Shown here in pieces: positions 22,794 through 33,310 of a stretch of 64,000 bases of DNA (position 1 is its first letter; every line of letters begins with the position of its first letter). The stretch spans positions 1,178,001 to 1,242,000 of the forward strand of contig OZ037889.1 of assembly GCA_964035575.1 (NCBI GenBank). Reading direction: 5' to 3'. A program made the translations under genes and the position numbers. Origin of the DNA: Rhynchopus sp. YZ270_cl-10 (Eukaryota > Euglenozoa > Diplonemea > Diplonemida > Diplonemidae). Under the pieces are notes generated by a model. It was not told the DNA's origin. It ran no database searches and was given only the letters and a program-made list of their open reading frames with translations.

Positions 22794-24740
22794 TGCCTTA
22801 TTCCCACTCTTTTGTTGTTGTTCGTGACGGTAAAGGAGACTTAACGCTTGTTTCCGGAGGGCCCTTCGAGAAGGAGCTCTGCACTCGCATCGAAGAGCGG
22901 TGCCAGCGACGCAGGACGAGGTGTTTCGCATGATGCAGGTGCTGCACGACGAAGCTAGCCATCTGGCATCTGGATGTGCTGGGTGGTCGCAGCGCGGGCT
23001 TCAGATGTTGTGCGCCTGAAAACAGCAGAGGTGACGGAAGAATCAGAAACTACTGCACTGGTGCCAAACGAAAGCCGACCCTCCAGTTAGGCAGATACAC
23101 GGGACGGTCCCTACTACCGGAGCAGGATCATAACGTCCCGCTCCCTCCGCAGAGGAGCAGCGCAACCACTGGAAGAGATCATTCTCCTGACCCGACACTC
23201 CACAATGGAGTCGGTAGTGCGTTATTTTGCGGCAGCGGATTTCAAAACCGTACACGCAACGAGAACGCAGTCGTTATGGGAGGTTGGCTGAGTGGACCAT
23301 GCTTCCCGTGGGGACCGAAACCTTCTTTCGTCGCCTTTCGTTGCATATTCTCGCCCACCATGCAGAAACGACATAAGCCTAACGAGGATCATCGTAAAGA
23401 TATCCGAGAATCACCTCAACCTGGTGGCTTTGTCCAGTCTCGACACGGCAGACTTCGTATCACCGCTGTTGAAGATCATCTCGTACAGGGAGGTGTTCTT
23501 GTCGCACGTACATATGCTATACAAACGCATGCGTACTCAAAAGCGTGTGGAGGGTGCGAAGGGGGCGATGGCATCGGGAGGCGGCATCGCGACCGACGTC
23601 CACACCACACGCACATCCAAACACAACTTCACTTCTCCAGAGAGCTGCGTGACAGAGAGACTTGACGTAGTGGAAGGTGTGAGATTCTGCAATGTGGACA
23701 GGCCAAGTGCGGCAGGCCTGCACAAAAATGACACACGATGTGACGATTGCAACGTTTGAGAACTGCCCACAGGGGAAGGTGGCGATTGCAGGGGACGTGA
23801 ATGCGCACCACCGTATCCTGGGACACACTAAGACGCTATGGGGCCCGACATTGTGATGACTTCTGAAAGGTTGGATACGAAGGGATGGATTACACTGTCG
23901 AAGGGCCTCCGACCACGTTCCGATTGAATTCTCGGAGGAGAGCACTGCAAAAACGGCGAAGCGCACAAACCTGAACGAGACCTACTCCCTCTGGTTCGGG
24001 ATGGTCAACAAAGCAGCAGCACAAGAAAAATATTGATTTGTTGATTTGTTTCTGCTGGAACACGGCCGCTAGGTTAGGAGATGTGAGGTCGGGTCCACTG
24101 GCCCAGACGGGGTCCACAACGAATGGCTTCAACACCTCGGTGATGGAGCACCGCGAGCACTCCTACATATGCGCGACCTCTCCTGGACGACGGCAGTTAT
24201 CCCGGAGTCGTCGACGACAGTAACGGTGATCCCACTACACAAAAAGGAAAAGACACGACATGACCCGCGTCGTGCAGCCCGATCTCCCTCGCCAGCAATG
24301 TGTCGAAGGTGATGGAAAACGGGTGTCGTGACATGCACCAACTGATGAGCCAGACTCTTCAGTGAACAACCTCCACTCAGCTCAGGACGAGCTGTCTACC
24401 TGACGGCAGCCGACTCCCTGCGACCCACATGACACCCTCGTGCTCCACCGGAAGGCAGCGAAGGTGCTCACGGGTGCGACATACATGTCGCCCGGTCAGC
24501 ACGTGTTGGGAGGCCTCCTGCAGACCACAAGCCGCCTCCGACGCGTCGCAGCCAACGAGTACTTGTGCGACTGTCCGGCTCGCCTGGGCATGCTGCCGTG
24601 TTTTACGAAAGCTAGCTATACATTGCAAACATTATGGTCATACAACCAAACCAGGCAGTATCATCAATATATGCTGGAATATTAGTGACCTGAACAACTG
24701 AGGACTGAAATGAAATAAAGCAACAATACTCTGTCATTGC
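22794..24740 (+). mobile_element. Damaged APE-type LINE (non-LTR retrotransposon)
   Basis: Pieces of a LINE polyprotein appear in order in several plus-strand frames. A possible N-terminal piece is RDGKGDLTLVSGGPF (near 22840). The endonuclease motifs are VAIAGDVNAHHRILGH (23779-23825, the GDxNAHH core) and SDHVPIEF (23908-23931). The reverse-transcriptase N-terminal part is GPDGVHNEWLQHLG...LSWTTAVIPES...VIPLHKKEK (24098-24255), then PISLASNVSKVMENG (24275-24325). Post-RT sequence RKAAKVLTGATY...LGGLL...CDCPAR lies at 24445-24590. The catalytic centre of the RT between about 24370 and 24430 is missing and many stops interrupt it. The spacing and SDH/GPDG motifs fit the ingi/Vingi/Jockey-like APE clades. 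GC-rich compared with the host element. It lies wholly inside the 22129-26168 element. Confidence 0.8.
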
Positions 24741-24951
24741 ATCGCATCTAATGAAACAACAGTTTGCACTGTATAAACTGTGCAATTATATACATCATAT
24801 GACCCTTTACCCGGGCAACATCTGGGACCCCCGCAACCTGTGGAATGGACATGCATGTATGTCAGCACCAGCCCCCAGAACCTACCTAAACAGTGGTTAG
24901 ATAAGGGCGATTTTTGACTAAAAAAAAATTTTTTTTTCCCCGCCCGAGATC

Positions 24952-25714
24952 CAGGGCGCGCGCTAAATCCACACCCTCACACCCTCACACCCGGTTTTTT
25001 CGAGGTTTTTTCGCGGTACAAAAATTTTTTGATTACACGATTCCTTAAGAAAATCAGAGAATCCCATATTGTACAGTAAGGGCACTTCAGATAGTTTTGG
25101 ACACACATGTGACCCCACCGTGGAGAGCAATCGGCTCGCGCAATCAAAAGAAAGCAGAGAAAAGGGGAAAGAAAAAAGAAAAAAGTTGGGTACCGTGCGC
25201 CTGCGGCGCTACCTGTTCCCTACCCCCCCATGATGTGCTTATGTATATTCCACCTGATTTTGACCATGTTTGCCGGTGTTTTCCGGTGTTGGTTGGTGAA
25301 GTCACGGTAATGGGTACTGTGTACTGTGTACTGTGTACTGTGTACTGTGTACTGTGTACTGTGTACTGTGTACTGTGTACTGTGTACTGTGTACTGTGTA
25401 CTGTGTACTGTGTACTGTGTACTGTGTACTGTGTACTGTGTACTGTGTACTGTGTACTGTGTACTGTGTACTGGCTGTCCGAAAGACCTGAAAATGACCC
25501 TTGTTTACGAGTATGGGTTCATATTTTGCGAAAATTTAAGTCACCAAAATTTTGTCCATTTTTCCGCATATCCCCCACCACAGCCCGGGATTTTCTCGGA
25601 AATGTAACATGACCCTGATTTTTCTGCCCCCCTCACATACTTCCTGTAGGTACATTTTTTTGGACCCGATATCCATTTTTTCGGGAAATTTCCGAAAAGT
25701 TAGCGCGCGCCCTG
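24952..25714. mobile_element. hAT-like element with 8-bp target duplication, inside the 4-kb element
   Basis: Both ends read CAGGGCGCGCGCTAA as inverted repeats, flanked by CCGAGATC on each side (24944-24951, 25715-25722). Internal GTGGTGGGG-type and GCGCCGCAGG blocks run in the opposite direction to those in 21474-22128, so it belongs to the same family, inverted. It carries the 7-bp TGTGTAC array. Confidence 0.85.
25313..25472. repeat. (TGTGTAC)n tandem repeat, about 23 copies
   Basis: Near-perfect 7-bp units. The unit TACTGTG differs from the TACTGGG array at 22317-22393 by one base. A short stretch of the same motif ends the window (63975-64000). Confidence 0.95.
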
Positions 25715-25962
25715 CCGAGATCGGGCGTGGTAGGTCATAAAATGGCCCAAAAAATCCAAAGAAAACCTCAGATTGACTTTTTAAAGAAAAAAATTGTCTA
25801 CGGCAAAAACCACGAAAAATCGGGTGCGCAAACCGCGTTTTAGACCCCCACAGATGCTCAAAAGTGCCAGTTTTTGCTTTTAATGGCCTCAAATCGTCGA
25901 AATTAGCCCTGTTTTGGGCAAAAAAAAATTTTTGAGAGTCCCTTTCCCTGGGAGGCAATAGC

Positions 25963-26101
25963 CACTGTGACTGTGTCACACCACTGTGACACAGTCACGG
26001 AGACAGTGTCACACGACTTGTGACAGTGTCACCGTGACAGTGTCACACGATTTGTGACAGTGTCACACAGCTTGTGACAGTGTCACGGTGACACTGTCAC
26101 A
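25963..26101. repeat. Right subterminal array of GTGACACTGTCAC palindromes
   Basis: Repeats of CACGGAGACAGTGTCACACG and CTTGTGACAGTGTCAC. A spacer and a last GTGTCACAGGTGTGACAC dyad lead into the terminal repeat at 26151-26168. Confidence 0.75.
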
Positions 26102-26768
26102 AAATGTCGCATATCATTGAAAGTTACACACCCTCAGCTGTGTCACAGGTGTGACACAGCCCCGCCGTGTACTGAAGAAGCTATGGGGTTTCAGAGAAGA
26201 GTGAGAACAATAACCAGGACGGTTATGGCTTCGGAGGGGGTGCCTCCCTCACGCAGCGAGGGTGGAGACGGTTCAGCAGCGCATTGTCGTACTCAAAAGA
26301 AAATGAACACTGTACATAAGTACATCATGTTTAAAAATAAAGTAGGGTAGGGAACAGGTAGCGCCGCAGGCGCACGGTACCCAACTTTTTTCTTTTTTTT
26401 CTTTTCCCTTTTTCCCTGCTTTCTTTTGATTGCGCGAGCCGATTGCTCTCCACGGTGGGGTCACATGTGTGTGCAAAAACACTCTAAAGTACCCTTACTA
26501 TGAAATATGAGATTCTCTGGTTTTAGTAAGGAAACCCCGGTTTGCAAAAAAAAAACGCACCACAAAAATATCCAAAAATCCCGGGCCAAGGGCCAAAAAT
26601 TAGCGCAAAGCCTGTTTCATATGCACCCTTTTTTTTTTTTTTAAATCTTCACAAAAAAAAATCCATTCAAAAACCCTTTTTTTGTCAGGGGTACCTAAGC
26701 GAGACTTCAGTTCATATAGTAACCATTTTTCTCTTTTCAATATTATCTGCGTGAAGATGTGCGTATAT

Positions 26769-28180
26769 CAGTGGCTGTCACGAAATGTGGTAATTCATGT
26801 GGCCCGCCTTTAACTAATTAAAATTTTGGACTTTTTGCTCGATTTTTTTTTCATTTTATTGCGCGGAGCTCGGAAACGCAGTTAAGCGCATTTTCGACTT
26901 CCGGAAAAATGCCAATATTTCCTGGGATAAGGGGATGAAGACCGAAAAAGTGACCTGGAGAAGACGTGTCCAGGACAATAGCTTTTCCTCCAAAAAACAC
27001 CGAAAAATATTTCGTTGGATTCAGCGGACCGAAAACGTGCAATTCCGTACCCCCTTTTTTTGTTTTGACACCCCAGGACTCCACCCCCAAACCTCCCCAA
27101 GCACCCCCAAACCCACTTTTCAGTCACATTTTGGTAGGGAATTTCACTTAAATTTCGCCTAAAATGACCCAAAAGGACCCGTGTGCCATGGTGTTTGCCC
27201 GTTTCTTGTGCGCAAAATTGTCAATCTCCCCACCTACGTGGCAAAGAGTCTGTTCGTGTCACATAGCAACACTGAACCAAAGACCTGGATATGCCTAAAC
27301 TCCCTCACTGCCAAAGGGGTTTTTGCGCCTCCTAATATGGCAAACGGGTAACGGTTACACAGGCTTGTTCAGGGCAAATCCTTAAGAAATCGTGATTTTT
27401 TAACCTCACCGATAACCTGGTACAGATCGTTCACAGAGGTTCAACTAGGATTTTTTCATCATTTCTTTATTTATTTTCAAAGATTGTGAAAAGATCTTTC
27501 AAAAGGCACCATTTTCGAGTTGAAATACCAATTACTCCCGGGTAGTGTGTGACCGCAAAGCCAAAACAATTGGCCGGTCCTTAAGGGGTGTGTAAACATA
27601 CAGGGAAACAGTGAAATACTGTGTGGCCCGCCTTTAACTAATTAAAATTTTGGACTTTTTGCTCGATTTTTTTTTGTGACAACTGCCTTGCAAAGGTTGT
27701 AGGGGAGGAAATGAAAACATATCTGAGTTGTGCCCGAATTTTTTGGTGTGAGCGATGTAAACACGACACAACTTATTCACAGAAAAGTTTTTGATTTTGT
27801 CCCTACACACTCCACAAAAATCCGGTGCGATCAACGAAAAATTCTTTTTCTGATTTCGTTTCTTTCTTTATCAGACTAGCTTAAACTCAGATAACAGTTT
27901 TTATTTTTCATTTTTTTGCGCGGAGCTCGGAAACGCAGTTAAGCACATTTTCGACTTCCGGAAAAATACCAGTATTTCCTGGGATGGCTGTGAGAATATC
28001 CGAAAAAACGATGATTTTTGAACTGAGCAAATAAATTTCTGAAAAAAAAAATCGAGAATCGTTTCGTTGCAATCAGCGCATTCCGCGCAATGCAAATAAA
28101 AAAAAAATCGGTGAAAAAGTCAAAAATTTAGTCATTTTACTCAAAAATGTTGAAATTACCACATTTCGTGACAGCCACTG
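26769..28180. mobile_element. Inverted-repeat transposon, copy 1, with 232-bp cargo
   Basis: Ends CAGTGGCTGTCACGAAATGT (27 bp of perfect inverted repeat in all) are flanked by ATAT on both sides. The left arm (26769-27675) and right arm (27909-28180) match copy 2 at 52653-55044 almost base for base; I saw one difference, at 27082. Within the left arm a block starting TGTGGCCCGCCTTTAACTAA appears twice (26799, 27622). In its first occurrence it runs straight into GCGCGGAGCTCGGAAACGC. In the second, 232 bp (27676-27907) with no match in copy 2 are interposed. No transposase seen; superfamily not assigned. Confidence 0.88.
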
Positions 28181-29743
28181 ATATGCATCTGAATCAAGAC
28201 GCATTTAATTGTTTTGGTGACTAAGCACGAGAGGCTTGGGGTCATCTTATAAACTTTTCTTTGTCTTTTACCCCCCAGAATAAACAGAGGGTTTTCGTCG
28301 GTTTCTTGTGAGTCGTTTGGCGAACCCATTATTTTCCCACCTTCTTTTTTTTTTTCTTTGCCGTGCGAAACTGATTTTTTTTTTTTTTTTGTTGTTGTGC
28401 CGTTTCAAAGAGAGAGGTCGCATGCAAGTATCAACTTCATTATTTTTATTTTTTTTTGGGGGAGGAGGTTTATTTCTTGTCCCCACCACCATTCGTTTTG
28501 TCTTCCTCTTTATTTGTCTGCCTTTTTACTTTGAATGTTTAGTTGCGATAAAATAATCACAAATATATTTCGTCCGAAAGAGCCGAATAAAATAGATGTG
28601 ATTTCTTTTTGGATGGTGGACAAAAAAAGACTCTATCATTCAAAAGATTTTACCTTTCGTCGTTTTTGTTTTGGCCAATTTGATGTTTTTTTTTTTTTTT
28701 AAACGCACAACACGACATAAAAAAAGAAGGAAATAGACTGACAAAAAAAAGGAAGCAGAGAAGGGAAGGGGGCTTTGTTATAAACGCTTTTATTTTTTTT
28801 TCTCTTTCTTTAATCCACCTTGGTTCTCATGAAGCAAGCTCCCACAATGTTTTTGGTATAATCACCTCTGAAATCCTTTTTGAAGCATGTCTCTGTTGCA
28901 TTGCACATTATTGGCTCGAGCCTCTCTGTGACTTTTTAAAGTAAAAAGTTTAAAAGTTAAGCCCACCTCCCCGGGTACACAACGGCGAAGTGGAAATGAC
29001 TTGACTTGGGTGGTTTTGGTTGTTGGTTTTCACTTGTAATCGAACGGTGAAAAACCAAGTAAAAACCACAAATTAACTCATTTACCGCCATGTATAAATG
29101 ACGTGCTTTTATCCCCAGAATCACAAACGAAGTGTTTCGAATGGGTTTCTTTTTGATAATTGCTGTTAGTTTTTAGGGCTTTTCGCAATACACAACGAAT
29201 TGCCTTTTCAGCATACACATGGGCGTCACTGAACCCGCGGTCTGGATGACATGATGACATGCCCCCACAGACCGTGGGAGCCGCGAGGGAGCGCAGACAG
29301 TACAGGTTACCTCCTCTTACCTCCTCCAGAGCAGAGAGGACATGACCTTGCTCCTATCAATGGAAGGTTATTAGTGGCAACCATCCCGTTGCACAACGTA
29401 GTCCGGAGAACAGCTCAAAAATACAAAGCTAATTCCGCAAAGGAGATCACGATATCAAAATCACGGTACCAGGTCAGACAAAAAAAAAAATGTAGTTTTT
29501 TTTTTTGCAGATCTGTACCAAGGTTGTTTTTTTTTTGTGTTTTGTTATTGTATTCGTCTTCAGTGATTCGCAATGAGACGTTTGCACTTTCAACCCCCTT
29601 TTTTACTTTTTTTTTTGTTGTGCCCCAAGGTTTCTTTGTAAGAGGAGTGTATCGTGGAGAAACTGTTTTATTTTTCATTTTTTTTTTTTTTTTTATAATA
29701 ATCGATCAGCCCTTCCAGCTCAGACTACCACCCCCCCTCCCTA
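28181..29743. repeat. Gene-poor stretch with an ACGAGAGG hairpin
   Basis: The hairpin TGGTGACTAAGC-ACGAGAGG-CTTGGGGTCATCTT lies at 28215-28255, and an ACGGCGAAGT...AAATGACTTGACTTGGGTGG hairpin-like relic at 28981-29065. A GC-richer piece at 29250-29475 has an open frame (GHDLAPINGRLLVATIPLHN) that might be an exon fragment, but nothing else supports it. Confidence 0.45.
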
Positions 29744-29889
29744 ATGGTAGCAGTATTGTGATGGGAGCCCATTGGAATACGCAAAATACATCAAAATACA
29801 TCACAATACATCACAATACACGTGTATTGTGATGTATTTTTGCGTCTTCCAATGGGCTCCTAATCAATACATCACAATACTGCCACCAT
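29744..29889. mobile_element. 146-bp hairpin MITE on TA, copy 1 of 3
   Basis: ATGGTAGCAGTATTGTGATG...CAATACTGCCACCAT ends with TA on each side. Almost the whole element folds on itself (GGGAGCCCATTGGAA/TTCCAATGGGCTCC, AAAATACATCACAATACA/TGTATTGTGATGTATTTT). Copies lie at 37601-37730 and 49917-49998. Confidence 0.85.
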
Positions 29890-30194
29890 TACCCCCACCC
29901 CTTTTTCAACTTGAACGCTATGTGGAGTCATACCCATTATTTCAAGACTTCTTTCATGTTTATAAGACCCGCGGAGAGTGTCAGTGCTTAAGTCCCAGAG
30001 GGCGTTTTGCACTATCAACTTCGCGTAAAGATGACTAAGCTCCAGTGTCTTAGATTCATTTTAAAACTCCCCTTTTTTTTGTGTAAAACTATAGTGTGCA
30101 TGGTGGGGGGTGGGGTCCTCTGTTCTCTGTTCTCAGTTTTATAACAATACAAACAAATAATCCCGATCAATTACTCTTGTTGGTATCTTTCCGA

Positions 30195-30225
<31 letters not shown>

Positions 30226-32470
30226 GCAACCGCCTTTTTGCATGATATAAAAAGTGGAGAGCGGCAGACAGCGCCGTCTGGTATTCTAGCTCCTTTTTTT
30301 GTGTGTAGATGCTTCAACGCAACAATAACGTACAACAGCAAAGAGACACAAGTAACTTTTTTTTGGCAGGAGGAACCCTCTAAGAGGTTTCCTCTTCACG
30401 GCCAATCAGTGGGAGCGTAGTGCAGTAAAAAAGATATCAACAGAATATTTTATTACACACTTTACGCACAAATGGAATGGTGATATGGGAGTGGACACAA
30501 TAACTCTCTGTTGGGTGATTTTGTCAGTGCAATAAAAAAAGTGAGGGGAAAGCAAAATCAAAAGCAGCCGCACCTCGAGGGGGTTTTTACGATTATGGTA
30601 TCGTAAATTTTATTTTTCTCAAAAAAGCAAAGCAAAAAAGCAACAACGCACATCACGTATATTAGCAAAAACAAAAAACAAAACAAAACCATAACACAGC
30701 ATTTAACCTTATCTTCCCCTCCCTAAAAAAAAAAAGAAGTGATTGTCGACACAACAAAAAAAAAAAAATACTGCTATTCAACAATCGTTACTACTGTCCC
30801 TCTTTATGTATTGGCTAATGTATACATTTTTAAAGACGACCAAAACAAAAAGAGCACAAAGCAAAAAAAAAAAAAAAACAACAACTTTTATTCGATATCC
30901 CTCTTTTATGTATCGGCTACGGAGAGTCGGATGTATCACTTCATCTTGTTCAAAACAAGCTTGTTGTTTTATTTTATTTTTCCCGCCCTTTCCCCAACTG
31001 AACAAAAAAAGATAAAATAGCGACACAAATAACTATCTTTTCAACCATTCTCAATTTCCCCCCATATTTTTATTCTAAGGGTGACTTTTTTATGATAACA
31101 ATTTGTAAGTCAAAAGGTGACCAAACAAATCATCGGTACCATTTTCTTTTTTTGTATTTTCCTCTTTTTTTTTAAAACAAAGCAAAAAAACTAAACAAAT
31201 GTTCTTCATCTTCAGGCCCTATTTCTCCCTTTACTCTCTCCCCTCTCACAAAATGTCGACTAAGAATTGCAAATGTTTTTTTCCTTTTCATCCCTCCACA
31301 GACACACCCTTCAAACCCGGGTGAGAACCAAACACCACCACCCTCCTACCACCCCCTCTCCCCAAGGTGACTAAGCGAGCTGCATGTTCAAAACATTAAG
31401 TAATCTAATCAGACTAAGCGAGCTGCTTATGACTCCTCAACAAGTTTTTTATTTCTTCTCAGAATTTTTGACCCATTTCGTCTCTACTTTTTTATCCACA
31501 CAGTGCGCCCCCTCCCTGCGTCCGCCGATGAACGGTGAGGCGTTTGCACTTTTTCAACCCTTCTTTATCCGCCCTCCCTTTTTGCGGCGTTTGCACTTCC
31601 AACATTTTTTTTTTTTTTCCTTCTCAATCCCCAAATCCAGGGTTCCCTCTATCCCCATTTTTAAGGTGACTAAGTGACTTTTTTTCTTCTTTTTTTAAAA
31701 AGGTGAATAATGAGAGGCTTAGGGTTCACCTTTGCCAAAAACAACTTTCTGGTTATTTTGCGCTCATGTGCGTTGCTAGGTCTGTACCTGCCCCCTTTTT
31801 TTTCCCCAAAACAAATGTACGGTTGTGTACCCAACCCATTTCGGGCCCAACAGGGCCCGGTCACACCCAGTAACGTCCACGTAACGCCCATCGACGGTTA
31901 TGGGGGTAAAATGGTACAATAAAAAGCAAAAAAAAATTTTTTTTTTGGGTACAAACTATCTGTGTTGCTGCTATCGTGTGGGTTGTGGAAAATGTGTTCA
32001 GTTCGTTTCTTATTATCTTCGTTCTTTTTTTGGTACACTGTCACGAGAGGGCTTTGTATTTCAAGTCAAAAAAATAGTTTTTTTTTTGATGTTTTGAGCC
32101 CAAGAGGCCTGTTCATCTTACAAAGCGTTCCTTTTTATGATCATTATTGCCTTATTTTTTTCTCTTTTTTTCTTTCTTTTTTTCTCTGCGAAATCATGTA
32201 CTTTTTTTTTTGTCTCACAAAAAAGAAACAAGAATATCAAAAAATACAAAAAAAAAAAATAAACAAAACAAAACAAAACAAATCTTGGGTTTGGGTGTTG
32301 TGAAGAATAAATAGCAACAGTGGAAAATAGTGATTCCTATTTCCAAAAAAAAAATTTTTTTTCATCAAATACGATGCCATTCGGGCGATGCTGTGCACAA
32401 TACCTACCCTCGGCAGGTAAATGCCAAATCAAAGCATACAGGTAGCAAAAGGGGGGGGGAAAAAACGGAC

Positions 32471-32533
32471 AGTGGAGATTGCACAACTGTGGCAACACAA
32501 CCGAGGCAACTACACTACTCCAACAATTTATCA
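32471..32533 (+). repeat. GTGGAG...CAACCGAGGCAACTACAC A-tailed repeat
   Basis: AGTGGAGATTGCACAACTGT, GGCAACACAACCGAGGCAAC, TACACTACTCCAACAATTTA. This copy equals the consensus of its family, but here the tail is CACAATGG rather than a long A-run. Confidence 0.75.
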
Positions 32534-32586
32534 CAATGGTGGAAAGAGATTCATTCATTTCCTCGCATTTTTTTTTAAAGATGTAA

Positions 32587-32632
32587 ACCAGTGCCTGCGT
32601 CCGATGCACGGTGAGGCGTTTGCACTTTCAAC
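32587..32632 (+). repeat. GTGCCTGCGTCC...TTTGCAC stem-loop repeat
   Basis: CAGTGCCTGCGTCCGATGCA, CGGTGAGGCGTTTGCACTTT, CAAC, then pyrimidines. AGTGC pairs with GCACT and GCGTC with GAGGC. Shorter copies at 38705-38745 and 50264-50305 have the loop CCCAGAGG. Confidence 0.65.
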
Positions 32633-33310
32633 TTCTCTTTTTTGGTTTACCCCTCTTTGCAAATGGAGATGTGTTCACAAAGTGTTGGGTATCGCAATAT
32701 CAAAAGAAAATGGGGAGAGTTTTGCGTGGGGATTCTTTTTTAAAAAAAAAAGTCACCTCCCCACTACCCATCAAAGCACTGTCGATCACCTCAGTTTACT
32801 CAAAGAGAAAGCTAGTTTATGCCTTAAGTGGTCAAAACATTTGTTTTGGAGAAAAAAAAAGACTTTTTTTTTAGACCTGTGGAGGGAAATGTGCAGTGTT
32901 CACGACGGTGAAGTACAATGACTTTGTGGTTTTACTTCACCGTGTAGATGATTAATCATTGCATAAGATGTGTATCAGGGGTGGAAAAATGTCAGCTGTG
33001 TTGGATGGGTAAAAAAAAAATGCTTCAAAAAAATGTTTCATATAGGATTCATTTGGAAGTAGGGTTGAAGCAAAAAGTTCTGACATCGTCCATTTGTTAC
33101 GACGTGTATGCACGTGAGGCGTATTCACCCTCAACTTCTCCAAGATACATTGTCACGAGAGGGCTTTGTATTTCAACTCTACTTTTCTTCGTTATACACA
33201 TCCATCTTAAAGGTCTTGAGCTGACTAAGCACAATGAAGCCCAAACTTCTAAAAAAAGACTTCTTTGTTTTTCTCTCTTGTGACCTCCATCAAAAAAAAA
33301 AAAAAAATGT

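Larger units (their letters stand above)
22129..26168. mobile_element. 4,040-bp composite inverted-repeat element flanked by GTAC
   Basis: The ends ACGGCGGGGCTGTGTCAC are exact inverted repeats over 18 bp and are followed inward by arrays of GTGACACTGTCAC-like palindromes. GTAC lies on both sides (22125-22128, 26169-26172). The related hAT copy at 44997-46131 has a single GTAC at the same place (45639-45642), an empty site, so the insertion and its limits are well defined. Cargo: a TACTGGG array, a GTTGCG-rich tract, a LINE fossil, a hAT copy and spacer DNA. A superfamily is not assignable, and the element's own transposase was not found. Confidence 0.85.
21474..26614. mobile_element. hAT-like element with 8-bp target duplication, interrupted by a 4-kb insertion
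   Basis: Left end CAGGCTTCGCGCTAAC, right end (reverse complement) CAGGCTTTGCGCTAAT. Both flanks are TTTCATAT (21466-21473, 26615-26622). Without the insertion at 22129-26168 and its extra GTAC it is 1,097 bp and aligns end to end with 44997-46131. It includes GTGGTGGGG blocks, a GTAGCGCCGCAGGCGCACGG block and CACGGTGGGGTCACATGTG. No transposase is seen. Confidence 0.9.
29890..33310. repeat. Gene-free stretch dense in stem-loop repeats
   Basis: Plus-oriented motifs: GTTTTGCACTATCAAC hairpins at 29975-30020 and 31521-31560; a TGTCGACACAAC relic at 30738-30760; ACTAAGCGAGCTGC pieces at 31366-31432; AATGAGAGGCTTAGGGTTCACC at 31700-31735; TGTCACGAGAGGGCTTTGTA hairpins at 32032-32068 and 33144-33180; ATACCTACCCTCGGCAGGTA at 32387-32430; and an ACGGTGAAGTA/TACTTCACCGT hairpin at 32903-32944. 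A 27-base T-run starts near 30200. Confidence 0.6.

Noticed and set aside
25097-25612. 171-codon frame of repeated YCVLCTV
   Set aside because: Translation of the TGTGTAC 7-bp array; a 7-bp unit is open in all phases when stop-free.
21474-26614. Virus-derived or LTR element
   Set aside because: No long terminal direct repeats, capsid, integrase or protease motifs were seen; the reverse-transcriptase remnant has LINE-type endonuclease neighbours.
29251-29480. Possible exon (GHDLAPINGRLLVATIPLHNVVRR)
   Set aside because: Somewhat GC-rich and ending near a CAGGTCAG donor-like site, but with no partner exon or recognisable domain; kept only as a remark.
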